Shown here in pieces: positions 27,067 through 36,405 of a stretch of 64,000 bases of DNA (the stretch's first letter is position 1; every line of letters begins with the position of its first letter). Below the pieces are notes generated by a model that was not told the DNA's origin, searched no databases, and was given only the letters and a program-made list of their open reading frames with translations. This stretch comes from Dyadobacter fermentans (lineage in GTDB: Bacteria; Bacteroidota; Bacteroidia; Cytophagales; Spirosomataceae): NCBI RefSeq assembly GCF_019924045.1, contig NZ_JAHXBN010000011.1, positions 124,001 to 188,000 of the forward strand. The letters are read 5' to 3'. A program made the position numbers and the translations under genes.

Positions 27067-30000
27067 ATGTTTAAATTTTACGCTTGCGTTCTTGCAATGT
27101 GGCTTTGTCTTCTATCAACCGCATTTGCACAGATACCAACTCTCTCTCTCAATTACAACGATTTCGGTTCAGCTTGCCTTTACTCGACCTTCCGGCTTGG
27201 CATTAACATTTCGGGGACATTCAACGCCGACAACAAGTATTCGGTGCAGATCCGCAAGGCCGAAACTTCCACCGTGCTCAAAGAAGTACCGGCGACGCTG
27301 AACAACGGCAAACTGGAATTCGTACTCAATGATTCTCTCGCCTATGGCAACGCCACTATTCAGCTCCGGGCAGTGGCATCGTCACCAAAAGCACAGAGTG
27401 ACTGGTCGTATAGTATTAACGTGCTCACCAAAGGGCGCATCACCCTAAATCCGGGCAATACCCGCGACACGATCAATACGTTCGACACGGTGCCCATCAA
27501 TTTTTCAGGTATAGGTCTGGGCGAAATTCGGGTGACATTGAACGACAGTAGCAGGTTCAGCTTTTACGCCAATCAAGTCGGTTTTTTTGCAACTCAATCA
27601 CTCATTATTCCGGGGACCGTTTCAGTTTACACCATCGCACACGCAGAAAACAATTGCGGCGCCATGCAGATCAGCGGCCGCTACCAGCCTGTCATCAACA
27701 CGACAGCCATTAAGGCCGTTTCCGTTTCGCCTACGCAAATTTGTGAGAACAGCGACGTAAAAGTGACATTCTCAACGCTCGGAACTGCGTTCACCGCTCA
27801 AACCCGCTACCGGTTACGTTTCAGGGAAACCTATCCCGCAGGCGCACCCAGGGTAGTCGAAGTTCCCGCCGCCTTGCAGGGCGATCTTCTCGTCGGCAAA
27901 TTCCCCGATCGCCTCAAATTATCCAACAGTGTGCAATTCAGCGTGCAGGTAATCACGGACAATCCTTCCACGGTTTCGTCCGTGGCGCCCACTTCTTTGA
28001 GCATTTATCCCAAAACCGGCGCTACTTTCAGCACGGCCAGCCAAACGGTGGACATCAACTCAACTATATCCCTGTATGTAAAAACATATGGAGTACCGCC
28101 GTTTTCCGTAGAACTGACCGACGGCAGCAAAGCGACTTCCTCCTATGGTGATGTATCTTTTCAGCTATCCCCGACCGGCGACAAGAACTACAGTATTAAG
28201 ACAGTCACTTCGGGCTGCGGTACAGTGAATGTGAATGATCCCGAGGTCGTGCAGATCAAAGTGAGGCCGGGAATCCGGTTTGCCGACGGCACGCAAACGA
28301 TTTGTGCAGCGCCGATTATGCGCGTCAAGTTTGTGAGCAGTGCAGCGCTTACCGACGCCACCCAGTTCAAAATCGGAGTCAGCTCAGGTAGTAATCCTCA
28401 TTACTATGTCGACGCCAAACGGTCGGGCGATTACCTCGAATTCTCATTGCCGCCAACGCACGGTACTTTCTATTATGCCCAGTACCAGATCGTTACGACC
28501 AATCCAAGTCTCCAATCGCAGTTTTCTTCAAATTTGGTGATTCAGAGTATGCCGGCCATTCGGTACAGCACATATTCAGGCTCGACAACATTCAATGTGC
28601 CGACGCGCATGACGATCGGCTATATTCTGGATGGCGGAGGGCCTTATACCGTGGAAGAATCCGACGGTACGATCAGGACATCAGATTGGGGAAGCTTCGA
28701 CGCGAAGCAATTGTTTGTGAAGCAAACCACTGAGTACAAGATCAAATCGGTATCGAACGGTTGTTTTAAGAATAGCAACCCGCCGACCCTGACATTGAAA
28801 TACCAACCTACCACTGAGCCGACCATTTACCTTGAACCCCTCAGAAATGCCATCTGTAACAACGATAGCCTGGAAATCATATTTGGCACTTTAGGACAGT
28901 TTGGCTCGGGAAACAAATTCAGCATTCAATCCAACCAGCCGTGCTGCGATTTCAAAGCGCTAAGTGTGGTCGAGCAAGGCGGCAAGTACAAGGTAAAAGT
29001 GGCGGTTTCAGAGTACTATTCATCCGAAATCGAGTTTCGCATCGCGTCGTCAAACCCGGTACTGTTCAGCAACTCCGAGCGCATCAGGCTGAACACTCCT
29101 CTCACCGAATTCTCCCTTTCGCCGCAGACACGACCGGAAGAACCTCAGCGCTATGTTATCAGCCCGAGTGGCGCACAGGTCTATCTATCGGCCAATTCCC
29201 CGATCCAAAGTATGAGCTACACGGAGAACGGCGTGGAAAAGAATGCCGTTTTCGATCAGTATTCCAACACAGTTTACATCACTCCGAAACCCGGCGAGGT
29301 AACGACCTACGTGGTAAAATCGGCTACGAACGCATGCGGCACTTTCCCTGTCGACAAAACGACCTACATTCGGGCTATGCCGGGCTTTATCCAATTTTCA
29401 TCGTTACAATCGCAGGTATATTGCACCGGGTCGCCGCTGGCCGTTTCTTTCGACATCACTTCCGGCTTTGAAACCCCTGATGCCACCTATTCACTCGAAA
29501 TCGCTCCCGCAAATACCGTCGACTTCAAAACTCTGGTAACCGGGCAAAAAGGCAAGCAATTCAGCACGACAATTCCTCGCGAGCTTTCAACCGGCTATTA
29601 CAGCTTGCGCATCGTGTCGTCGGACGGCTCGATATCCGACCCGCTGGGCATTCAAATTTCCACACCGGCGACCACCACACTCACGGCAGAAAATTCGCAG
29701 GGAACCCCGGTAAAGGTGGACGCCGGACAAGGCGTCGCATTGCGCGTCCGTGCAGAAGGCGTGGCGCCGATTATTGCCATTTACAGTAACAATACCCGCC
29801 AGGAGTTGTCTAGCGGCGAACAAAGCTGGTACGTCTATCCTACCAAAAGCCAGCAATACAGCATTCTTTCGGTCAGTAATGTATGCGGCTACGGCACGGC
29901 AACGGGCAAGGTGGATGTAGCTGTCAATCCGAAACTTACAGCCAATACCGCATCGTGGAGTGTGTGTGAGGGCGGTTCGATCGTCGTTAACTACGAGTTG

Positions 30001-31305
30001 ATGGGGGACGTGGATCTCGCGGATGGATACATTCGCTTTTCGATCATGGATCAAAGTAATAACAACACGATCCGGCTCGATTCCACCCGTACACTTAAAG
30101 GTAATATCACGCTGAGGCTGCCCAATACACTGCCCGGAAGCTACTACACGATTGTCTGTTCGGTTCCAAAATATAATCTTACATCCAATCTGAGTGTAAG
30201 TGTCACTACCAAGCCCAACGTAACGCTTTTCGGCAGCACCACCATCAATAGCGGCGAAAGCACGCAGCTGGTGATACGCTCTAACAAGTACAATGCAGAT
30301 GTTCCCAATTTTACATTATCGGACGGCACCAAGGGGAATATTTATACCGGCGTCGGGGCACTTAATTACATCAAAGTTTCCCCCGGCAAAACAACCACCT
30401 ACACCATTGCCTCCATTACCAACGCGTGTGGGAACGGAATCACCACTGGCTCGGCGACGGTCGAAGTCAATCCGCCTTCCGAACGCAGCGTAACGGTCAC
30501 AGCGCTCACCTCGAAGTCCGGTTTCAGCATGTGTACAGGCGATACTATCACGATTGAATACAAAACCGCGGGCAGTTTTTCCGCCGGCAACATATTCACC
30601 GCGCAGATTTCGGACAGTACCGGCAGGAATTTCCGCAACATACCAACGATCGCAGGCTCCAAAATCCAGGCCATATTACCCGTCGATCTGACCCCGAATT
30701 CGCAATACCGCATTCGCCTGGCCGCCTCCGACCCGAGCACCGGCAGCGGTGCATACGCAACGCCTGTTGTAGCAATGCAAAAAGCCAAAGCCCGTTTCGC
30801 ATCCGAAAGCGTGATCTTCGATGGTATCAACAATCCCAAGATTACAGTACTACTTGAAGGCGGCGGGCCCTGGTATTATCGTTTTGGGACGGATGCGAAT
30901 GTAATAAACCGTCAGTCGTCCAGACCAACCGACGTTATCGAGCTTTTCCAGGCATCCCCCAGCCAGTACTATCGCCTGTTCAGCGTTTCCAATGGCTGCG
31001 GTAACGGGATTATCGAGTCTCCTTCGACTGTGAAAGTGGAAATCGTAACGGGAACGGAGCCGAATGCGCCCGGATTTGAGGTTGTCGTCGCACCTAACCC
31101 TGTTCAAGATATTCTTACGGTAAAATCGGGAAATGGCGATAATAAAACGATACAGCTGATCTCCCAAAGCGGCGCGGTAGTCCGTACCCTTAAAACCCGC
31201 CTGCACGAAGAGCGCCTGGATATCCGTAACCTTCCGAGCGGCATTTACCTGCTCCATATCACCTCCAAAGGCAAAAACGCCGCATTCAAGGTGATCAAGC
31301 AGTAA
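27067..31305 (+). CDS. Large T9SS-secreted repeat protein
   Basis: A 1412-residue protein with a signal peptide (cut near STAFAQ) and a type-A T9SS sorting domain at about 1340-1412: VVVAPNPVQDILTVKSG, IQLISQSGAVVRTL, and the end RLDIRNLPSGIYLLHITSKG. Such domains carry cargo across the outer membrane by the type IX system, usually to the cell surface. Between them are seven repeats of roughly 190 residues. Each begins with a strand holding a Cys (as in PTQICENSDVKVTF, WSVCEGGSIVVNY, FSMCTGDTITIEY) and ends with a second Cys in a motif like VSNGCGNG or ITNACGNG. These look like paired Ig-like beta-sandwich domains. I see no catalytic domain. An adhesin or surface-layer role is likely. It has its own terminator. 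Confidence 0.85.
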   Translation: MFKFYACVLAMWLCLLSTAFAQIPTLSLNYNDFGSACLYSTFRLGINISGTFNADNKYSVQIRKAETSTVLKEVPATLNNGKLEFVLNDSLAYGNATIQLRAVASSPKAQSDWSYSINVLTKGRITLNPGNTRDTINTFDTVPINFSGIGLGEIRVTLNDSSRFSFYANQVGFFATQSLIIPGTVSVYTIAHAENNCGAMQISGRYQPVINTTAIKAVSVSPTQICENSDVKVTFSTLGTAFTAQTRYRLRFRETYPAGAPRVVEVPAALQGDLLVGKFPDRLKLSNSVQFSVQVITDNPSTVSSVAPTSLSIYPKTGATFSTASQTVDINSTISLYVKTYGVPPFSVELTDGSKATSSYGDVSFQLSPTGDKNYSIKTVTSGCGTVNVNDPEVVQIKVRPGIRFADGTQTICAAPIMRVKFVSSAALTDATQFKIGVSSGSNPHYYVDAKRSGDYLEFSLPPTHGTFYYAQYQIVTTNPSLQSQFSSNLVIQSMPAIRYSTYSGSTTFNVPTRMTIGYILDGGGPYTVEESDGTIRTSDWGSFDAKQLFVKQTTEYKIKSVSNGCFKNSNPPTLTLKYQPTTEPTIYLEPLRNAICNNDSLEIIFGTLGQFGSGNKFSIQSNQPCCDFKALSVVEQGGKYKVKVAVSEYYSSEIEFRIASSNPVLFSNSERIRLNTPLTEFSLSPQTRPEEPQRYVISPSGAQVYLSANSPIQSMSYTENGVEKNAVFDQYSNTVYITPKPGEVTTYVVKSATNACGTFPVDKTTYIRAMPGFIQFSSLQSQVYCTGSPLAVSFDITSGFETPDATYSLEIAPANTVDFKTLVTGQKGKQFSTTIPRELSTGYYSLRIVSSDGSISDPLGIQISTPATTTLTAENSQGTPVKVDAGQGVALRVRAEGVAPIIAIYSNNTRQELSSGEQSWYVYPTKSQQYSILSVSNVCGYGTATGKVDVAVNPKLTANTASWSVCEGGSIVVNYELMGDVDLADGYIRFSIMDQSNNNTIRLDSTRTLKGNITLRLPNTLPGSYYTIVCSVPKYNLTSNLSVSVTTKPNVTLFGSTTINSGESTQLVIRSNKYNADVPNFTLSDGTKGNIYTGVGALNYIKVSPGKTTTYTIASITNACGNGITTGSATVEVNPPSERSVTVTALTSKSGFSMCTGDTITIEYKTAGSFSAGNIFTAQISDSTGRNFRNIPTIAGSKIQAILPVDLTPNSQYRIRLAASDPSTGSGAYATPVVAMQKAKARFASESVIFDGINNPKITVLLEGGGPWYYRFGTDANVINRQSSRPTDVIELFQASPSQYYRLFSVSNGCGNGIIESPSTVKVEIVTGTEPNAPGFEVVVAPNPVQDILTVKSGNGDNKTIQLISQSGAVVRTLKTRLHEERLDIRNLPSGIYLLHITSKGKNAAFKVIKQ

Positions 31306-31320
31306 AATGCATTCCTGCCA

Positions 31321-31362
31321 AACGCAAGAAGCCCGGATTTCTCCGGGCTTCTTGCGTTAAAT
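31321..31362. terminator. Bidirectional terminator between the T9SS protein and DUF4834 genes
   Basis: A perfect 17-base stem (31321-31337 with 31342-31358), loop TTTC, with A-rich and T-rich flanks. It lies between two convergent genes and can serve both. Confidence 0.9.
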
Positions 31363-31377
31363 CTATGGCTCAATCTC

Positions 31378-31635
31378 TTATTTCACTTCTTCATAATCCA
31401 CATACTCGCCACCTTTGAACCTCGATGACTCGCTGTTGTTCTGCGGAGCGCTGTCGACCCGGATACCTCCCGGTTTCGTACGGGCGCGCTCGGCTTGCTG
31501 CTGCGCACGGTATGCTTTCTCCTGTTGCTTGATCAGCTGCCTGCCCACCAGCAGGTGGAAAAGGAAGCGCCGAAAAAACGGCACGAATGCAATCAGGAGC
31601 AGGAATATGAATAATATATTAAATAGCACTTTCAT
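31378..31635 (-). CDS. DUF4834-family small membrane protein
   Basis: An 85-residue protein with one N-terminal membrane helix (about 4-22, ILFIFLLLIAFVPFFRRFLFHL), a basic, glutamine-rich coiled segment, and the C-terminal motif FKGGEYVDYEEVK. That ending (GGEYVDYEE) marks the Bacteroidota family DUF4834, whose function is unknown. It lies 127 bases downstream of bshA on the same strand and may be cotranscribed with it. Confidence 0.8.
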   Translation of the reverse strand: MKVLFNILFIFLLLIAFVPFFRRFLFHLLVGRQLIKQQEKAYRAQQQAERARTKPGGIRVDSAPQNNSESSRFKGGEYVDYEEVK

Positions 31636-31762
31636 CTTTCAACAATGTTTTTTACCTCAATCAATAACGTAAACCTAACATAATTAGCACACGAATATAA
31701 GGAAAACCGCATGAAAGACGAAACCGGGAACTGAGCGGTGCTATCCGTTTACCAGCGGTTGT

Positions 31763-32905
31763 TTATGCCAGATCGACCGCCTTGCTGTTCTCCACCACAC
31801 GCTCATAGTAGGCTTCGTAATGCGGCAGGATCTTCGCCACATCGAATTCGCGGGCCCGGGCCAGTGCATTCGCTTTGAAGGTAGGCAGGTTGGCGTCGTT
31901 CAGGATATACGCAGCGTGCTTCACCATGTCTTCAACATCACCTACGTCGCTCAGGAAGCCGGTTACACCATGCACATTCAATTCGGGCAAGCCGCCTGCA
32001 TTGGACGTAATGATAGGCACCTCGCAAGCCAGCGCTTCCAGTGCAGCAAGTCCGAAGCTTTCGGATTCGGAAGGCATCAGGAAGAGGTCGGCCACGGAGA
32101 GCACTTCTTCGATCGCATCCAGTTTACCCAGGAAACGAACGTCTGAAAGCATATCCAAATCTTTACACAGGCGTTCGATGCGCATCCGGTCGGGGCCGTC
32201 GCCTACGAGGAGCAGCTTACTCGGCAGCAACTTGCGCAGTTTTTCGAAGATCATGATCACATCGTCGATCCTTTTGACCTTCCGGAAATTGGAGGTGTGG
32301 ACGATGAGTTTCTCGTTATTAGGGCAAATGGCTAGTTTGAAATGGTCCTTTTTCTGCCTGTTGAAACGGTCGAGGTCGATGAAGTTGGGAATTACCTCAA
32401 TATCCTTGGTGATCTTGAAATGATCGTAGGTGTCTTTTCTGAGTGAGTCGGAAACTGCTGTAATACCGTCCGACTGGTTGATACTGAATGTCACCACCGG
32501 CTCATAGGAAGGATCTTTTCCAACCAGGGTGATATCGGTGCCGTGCAAGGTGGTAATCACCGGAATGTGAATGCCCTGCGCGGCGAGGATCTGCTTTGCG
32601 AGGTACGCCGACGACGCGTGGGGGATCGCATAATGTACGTGAAGTAAGTCCAGGCCCGCATTGGCCGCTACATGCACCATTTCGCTCGACAGCGCCGACT
32701 CATAAGGCGGGTACTGGAACAGCGGATAGGCAGGTATATTTACTTCATGATAATAGAGGTTCTCATTAAAAAAGTCCAGTCGTTGAGGCTGGGAATAGGT
32801 AATGAAATGAACCTGGTGGCCGGCTTTCGCAAGCGCTTTTCCAAGCTCGGTAGCTACCACACCGCTTCCTCCGAAGGTAGGATAGCATACGATACCAATT
32901 TTCAT
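31763..32905 (-). CDS. bshA: N-acetyl-alpha-D-glucosaminyl L-malate synthase BshA
   Basis: A 380-residue GT4 glycosyltransferase that joins GlcNAc from UDP-GlcNAc to L-malate, the first step of bacillithiol synthesis. The BshA-typical N-terminus IGIVCYPTFGGSGVVATELGK, the segments VHYAIPHASSAYLAKQIL and TLHGTDITLVGKDPSY, and the GT4 donor site PSESESFGLAALEALACEVP are present. Bacillithiol is the main low-molecular-weight thiol in many Bacteroidota. bshB and bshC are not in the window. It is divergent from the UbiA gene and upstream of DUF4834. Confidence 0.94.
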   Translation of the reverse strand: MKIGIVCYPTFGGSGVVATELGKALAKAGHQVHFITYSQPQRLDFFNENLYYHEVNIPAYPLFQYPPYESALSSEMVHVAANAGLDLLHVHYAIPHASSAYLAKQILAAQGIHIPVITTLHGTDITLVGKDPSYEPVVTFSINQSDGITAVSDSLRKDTYDHFKITKDIEVIPNFIDLDRFNRQKKDHFKLAICPNNEKLIVHTSNFRKVKRIDDVIMIFEKLRKLLPSKLLLVGDGPDRMRIERLCKDLDMLSDVRFLGKLDAIEEVLSVADLFLMPSESESFGLAALEALACEVPIITSNAGGLPELNVHGVTGFLSDVGDVEDMVKHAAYILNDANLPTFKANALARAREFDVAKILPHYEAYYERVVENSKAVDLA

Positions 32906-33086
32906 AATAGGTCAGCAAATGGTTGAATGTCCGGAATCAACAGCCGTCCGGATAACGGCTCGAAATAGCTAACAACAAATGCAGGTTTTTTATCCCACAA
33001 ATGGATAAAGAAGTGAAGAATTGTCGTTAATGGGATAAAATGAATAATTTTATTGCCTAAACCTTCTTTTTCCAGCGTCAAATTTC

Positions 33087-33968
33087 ATGAATGTGTCGGC
33101 CAGACCTAAGATCAAAACGTGGGATTATGTCACCGGGAGTGCGCGTCTTGTGCGCATGACCAACCTCGTCATTGTGGCCCTGACACAGTACCTTACACGC
33201 ATCCTGCTCATCGGCCCACGCCATGAATGGAAAGCGATCGTGACGGACATCGATATGTTCGTATTATCGCTCTCGACAGTCTGTATTGCCGCCGCCGGTT
33301 ACATTATCAACGACTATTTCGACGTCAAGATCGACATCGTCAACAAGCCTGAACGGGTAGTGGTAGGCCGTTACCTGAAACGCCGCTGGGCCATGGGCGC
33401 GCACCAGGTTTTGAATGTCGTCGGCGCGATACTGGGGTTGGTGGTCAGTCCGTACGTATTTATTATCAACGTATTCTCGATCACGTCGCTCTGGTTCTAC
33501 TCCGAGCGCTACAAGAGGCTGCCATTCATCGGAAACTTCATCGTTTCACTGCTTACAGGACTTACCTTGCTTATACTCACCGTGCATTATCCCGCCAACA
33601 GGCATTTGGTGTTCATTTACGCAGTATTTTCGTTTTTCATTTCACTGATCCGCGAGGTGGTGAAAGACATGGAGGATATTCGCGGCGACGAAGCGCACGG
33701 CTGCCGCACGCTTCCGATCATATGGGGCATCCGCCGGACCAAAACATTCCTGTATTCGGTTATTATCATTTTTGTACTCACGCTGTTCGTCATGGCGCGT
33801 GCATTGCAGAACAACCTGCTCACCCTCCTTTTCCTGCTGCTCCTGATCCCGATCGCATTACTTGTGCTGCGTCTGTACCAGGCCGACACCCGTCGTGATT
33901 TCAAGGATATCAGCAGTCTTTGTAAGATCATCATGCTGCTTGGCCTGATCACCATGATCTGGGCCTGA
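33087..33968 (+). CDS. UbiA-family prenyltransferase
   Basis: A 293-residue integral membrane protein with about eight or nine hydrophobic helices. The first aspartate motif is Asn75-Asp76-x2-Asp79-x3-Asp83 (NDYFDVKID) and the second is in VKDMEDIRGDEAHGCRTLP; both bind Mg-prenyl diphosphate in UbiA enzymes. Bacteroidota members are often labelled geranylgeranylglycerol-phosphate geranylgeranyltransferase, but the acceptor could also be a quinone precursor or heme; the sequence does not decide. It is a single gene between bshA and a TapB-like gene. Confidence 0.88.
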   Translation: MNVSARPKIKTWDYVTGSARLVRMTNLVIVALTQYLTRILLIGPRHEWKAIVTDIDMFVLSLSTVCIAAAGYIINDYFDVKIDIVNKPERVVVGRYLKRRWAMGAHQVLNVVGAILGLVVSPYVFIINVFSITSLWFYSERYKRLPFIGNFIVSLLTGLTLLILTVHYPANRHLVFIYAVFSFFISLIREVVKDMEDIRGDEAHGCRTLPIIWGIRRTKTFLYSVIIIFVLTLFVMARALQNNLLTLLFLLLLIPIALLVLRLYQADTRRDFKDISSLCKIIMLLGLITMIWA

Positions 33969-34019
33969 GGCACCGATTAATTTAACACTTCACGCCGTTT
34001 AATTAACCGGTTGAAAAGT

Positions 34020-34027
34020 TATATTTG
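34020..34027 (+). promoter_or_regulatory. -7 promoter box for the TapB-like gene
   Basis: TATATTTG matches TAnnTTTG and lies 31 bases before the start codon. A GTTT at 33997-34000 is a possible -33 element with a 19-base spacer. Confidence 0.55.
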
Positions 34028-34058
34028 ATCACCCCAAAACTAAATCGCTGTTACTGTT

Positions 34059-34754
34059 ATGAAAAAGTTACTTCTATGGAGCATCGTCTGTCTGATGATG
34101 CTCAGTCTGAGGGCCTATGCCCAGGAATGCGCAGGTTTTGCCTTTAAAGAAGGAGGAGGATTTGAGATGAACAACTACGACGGCAAAGGCAAGGCGCTTG
34201 GCAAGCTCACCTATAAAATCGCCAAAGTAGCCAAGGAAGGCAGCAACACCGTGGTAACGATTGATATGGAATCTTTCAACACGAAAGGTAAATCCGAGCT
34301 CAAAAACACTTACCAGATGAAATGCGACGGAAATATGCTGACACTTGATGCGGCCTCGCTCATTAACCAGGAGCAGCTGAAATCGTTTCAGAACATGGAA
34401 ATGAAATTTACCTACGACAATATCGAAATCCCGTCCAAACTTTCGGTTGGTGACAAGTTGAAAGACGCGGCTGTCAAAGGCGAAGGGAAGTCGGGGCCGA
34501 TGCCGGTGGTTTTTAATATGTTTATCAAAAACCGGACGGTGGCAGGCCAGGAAAAGCTCACCATCGCCGCGGGCACTTATGACGTTTACAAAATCAATTC
34601 GGACATGAACATGGAAATGGTCATGGGCTTTCCGGTTAAAATGGAAATGCAGAGCGTTTCATACCGCGCTCCCGGCGTGGTATGGGACCTGAAAACCGAG
34701 ACATACCGCAAAGGGAAACTGATGGGATATAGTGAACTGTCCAAAATCTATTGA
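34059..34754 (+). CDS. Secreted TapB/DUF3108-like protein
   Basis: A 231-residue protein with signal peptide MKKLLLWSIVCLMMLSLRAYAQ. The mature sequence is a series of beta strands: FAFKEGGGFEMNNYDGKGKA, LTYKIAKVAKEGSNTVVTIDMES, MKFTYDNIEIPSKLSVGDKL, IKNRTVAGQEKLTIAAGTYDVYKI, and a late YRAPGVVWDLKTETYRKGKLMGYSEL. This pattern, with AGTYDVYKI and the final strand pair, matches the TapB/DUF3108-like proteins common in Bacteroidota. No biochemical role is known for it. It has its own promoter and terminator. Confidence 0.65.
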   Translation: MKKLLLWSIVCLMMLSLRAYAQECAGFAFKEGGGFEMNNYDGKGKALGKLTYKIAKVAKEGSNTVVTIDMESFNTKGKSELKNTYQMKCDGNMLTLDAASLINQEQLKSFQNMEMKFTYDNIEIPSKLSVGDKLKDAAVKGEGKSGPMPVVFNMFIKNRTVAGQEKLTIAAGTYDVYKINSDMNMEMVMGFPVKMEMQSVSYRAPGVVWDLKTETYRKGKLMGYSELSKIY

Positions 34755-34785
34755 TATCAGGCAACTCAATATTAACATTTCCCTA

Positions 34786-34823
34786 AAGAACGGCTTCCGG
34801 TTCGTCGGCAAGCCGTTCTTTTT
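34786..34823 (+). terminator. Intrinsic terminator after the TapB-like gene
   Basis: A perfect 11-base stem AAGAACGGCTT / AAGCCGTTCTT with a 13-base loop is followed by TTTTT. Confidence 0.88.
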
Positions 34824-34824
34824 A

Positions 34825-34832
34825 TAGCTTTG
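34825..34832 (+). promoter_or_regulatory. -7 promoter box for purN
   Basis: TAGCTTTG matches TAnnTTTG, directly after the preceding terminator and 56 bases before the purN start. No clear -33 element. Confidence 0.5.
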
Positions 34833-34888
34833 TCCGGGTATTTTTTCACCGATACTCCTTATCTATCATATATCAACTACGCTTAATA

Positions 34889-35458
34889 ATGAAGAGAATT
34901 GCCATTTTTGCCTCCGGTTCGGGGTCCAATGCCGAAAAGATCTGCGAGCATTTCGCGGGCCGCGACGACGTGGATGTGTCGCTGATTTTCACTAACAACC
35001 CCATGGCCGGAGTGATCAAAAGGGCGCTCAAATTGCAGGTTCCGGTTGTGTTCTTTGACCGGAAAACCTTCTACCACACCGGAAAAATCCCTCAGATTCT
35101 CCAAAACGAAGGGATCGACCTCGTGGTACTCGCGGGCTTTATGATGCTCGTGCCACCGGTGCTGGTGGAAGCATTCCCCAACAAGATGATCAACATCCAC
35201 CCGGCATTGCTGCCTAAATATGGGGGAAAGGGCATGTATGGGCATTTTGTGCATGAAGCGGTTGTGAATGCGGGAGAAACTGAATCGGGCATCACGATCC
35301 ATTATGTGAACGAGCATTACGACGAAGGCGACATCATTTTCCAGGCTAAATGCGAGGTCGCACCTGGTGATACGCCCGACGACGTTGCACGCAAGGTGCA
35401 CGCACTGGAATACGCGCATTACCCGCGCGTGATCGACGAAATCCTTACTGGAAGGTAA
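34889..35458 (+). CDS. purN: Phosphoribosylglycinamide formyltransferase
   Basis: A 189-residue GAR transformylase that uses 10-formyltetrahydrofolate in the third step of purine synthesis. The N-terminal phosphate loop FASGSGSNAEKI, the catalytic Asn102 and His104 in INIHPALLPKYGGKGMYG, and the Asp in the HYDEGDII loop are all present. Length is normal. It is followed 8 bases later by an EamA transporter gene, so the two are probably cotranscribed. Confidence 0.95.
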   Translation: MKRIAIFASGSGSNAEKICEHFAGRDDVDVSLIFTNNPMAGVIKRALKLQVPVVFFDRKTFYHTGKIPQILQNEGIDLVVLAGFMMLVPPVLVEAFPNKMINIHPALLPKYGGKGMYGHFVHEAVVNAGETESGITIHYVNEHYDEGDIIFQAKCEVAPGDTPDDVARKVHALEYAHYPRVIDEILTGR

Positions 35459-35466
35459 GCTGCGCC

Positions 35467-36381
35467 ATGCTATTCTTCCTGCTAGCGGTTGTTTTCACGG
35501 TAATGCTCTACCTGATCATGCGCGCTTACCCGCGCTATCAGGTGGATTCGTTCCATGCGGTGGTGTTCAACTATTACTCCTGTGTGCTTACCGGCCTCGT
35601 TCTGACGCCCGATCTCGGCCTGTTCACGCAAGTGCAGTGGACATCGGAGGGAACGATCCTTACTATGGCACTTGGAGCGATGTTTGTCACGGCATTTATG
35701 CTCATCGGGCTTACTGCGCAAAAAGTGAGTGTGACAGCCACGTCGCTGGCTGGAAATATGTCATTGGTGATCCCGGTGCTGTTCGGCCTGTTTGTTTTCA
35801 GGAATAACAATAAGGACTTTACCCCGCTCAACTACCTCGGGCTCGTGCTTGCGCTGGTGGCACTGGCGTTAGGGGCGATCCAGCGTTCGCCGAAGTCGTC
35901 CGATGCGGCAAGTACGGGGCAAGCCGCGAAGCAGGCATTATGGATTTTGCCCATACTGACATTCTTTGCCACGGGCACGAACAATACGTTGATCAACTTC
36001 TTGTCCTCGAAGTACTATCCTGCCGGGCAGATCACCGTTTTCATGATCATCGCGTGCTTTGGCGCTGTGGTGATCGGCACTTCGATTCTCATTTACCGCA
36101 TTATTGCGCATGGCCATTCGCTGAAACTCCGAAGCGTCGTCGGCGGGTTGGTGCTGGGCATACCCAACTTTTTATCGCTCTATTTCCTATTGCTCGCACT
36201 TGCTGCATTCGGAAATAGCGCGGCATATGTTTTCCCGATCTATAATATCCTGACCATGCTCGTTTCGGCTCTCGCGGCCTGGGCATTATACAAAGAACGC
36301 CTCAATACGCTGAATAAATGGGGACTTGTGCTGGCGGTAGCCGCAATTGTACTGATTTCCTACCAGGAACTGAACCTGTGA
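35467..36381 (+). CDS. EamA/DMT-superfamily transporter
   Basis: A 304-residue membrane protein with ten predicted helices in two EamA repeats. The C-terminal end AAWALYKERLNTLNKWGLVLAVAAIVLIS is the usual last repeat of drug/metabolite transporters. Other recognisable parts are LTAQKVSVTATSLAGNMSLVIPV and FGNSAAYVFPIYNILTMLVSAL. The substrate is not known. It lies 8 bases after purN and 24 bases before a J-domain protein gene. The start ATG at 35467 begins in the first helix. Confidence 0.85.
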   Translation: MLFFLLAVVFTVMLYLIMRAYPRYQVDSFHAVVFNYYSCVLTGLVLTPDLGLFTQVQWTSEGTILTMALGAMFVTAFMLIGLTAQKVSVTATSLAGNMSLVIPVLFGLFVFRNNNKDFTPLNYLGLVLALVALALGAIQRSPKSSDAASTGQAAKQALWILPILTFFATGTNNTLINFLSSKYYPAGQITVFMIIACFGAVVIGTSILIYRIIAHGHSLKLRSVVGGLVLGIPNFLSLYFLLLALAAFGNSAAYVFPIYNILTMLVSALAAWALYKERLNTLNKWGLVLAVAAIVLISYQELNL

Positions 36382-36405
36382 TCCCGCGAGCGCTGTTTAC
36401 TGACC

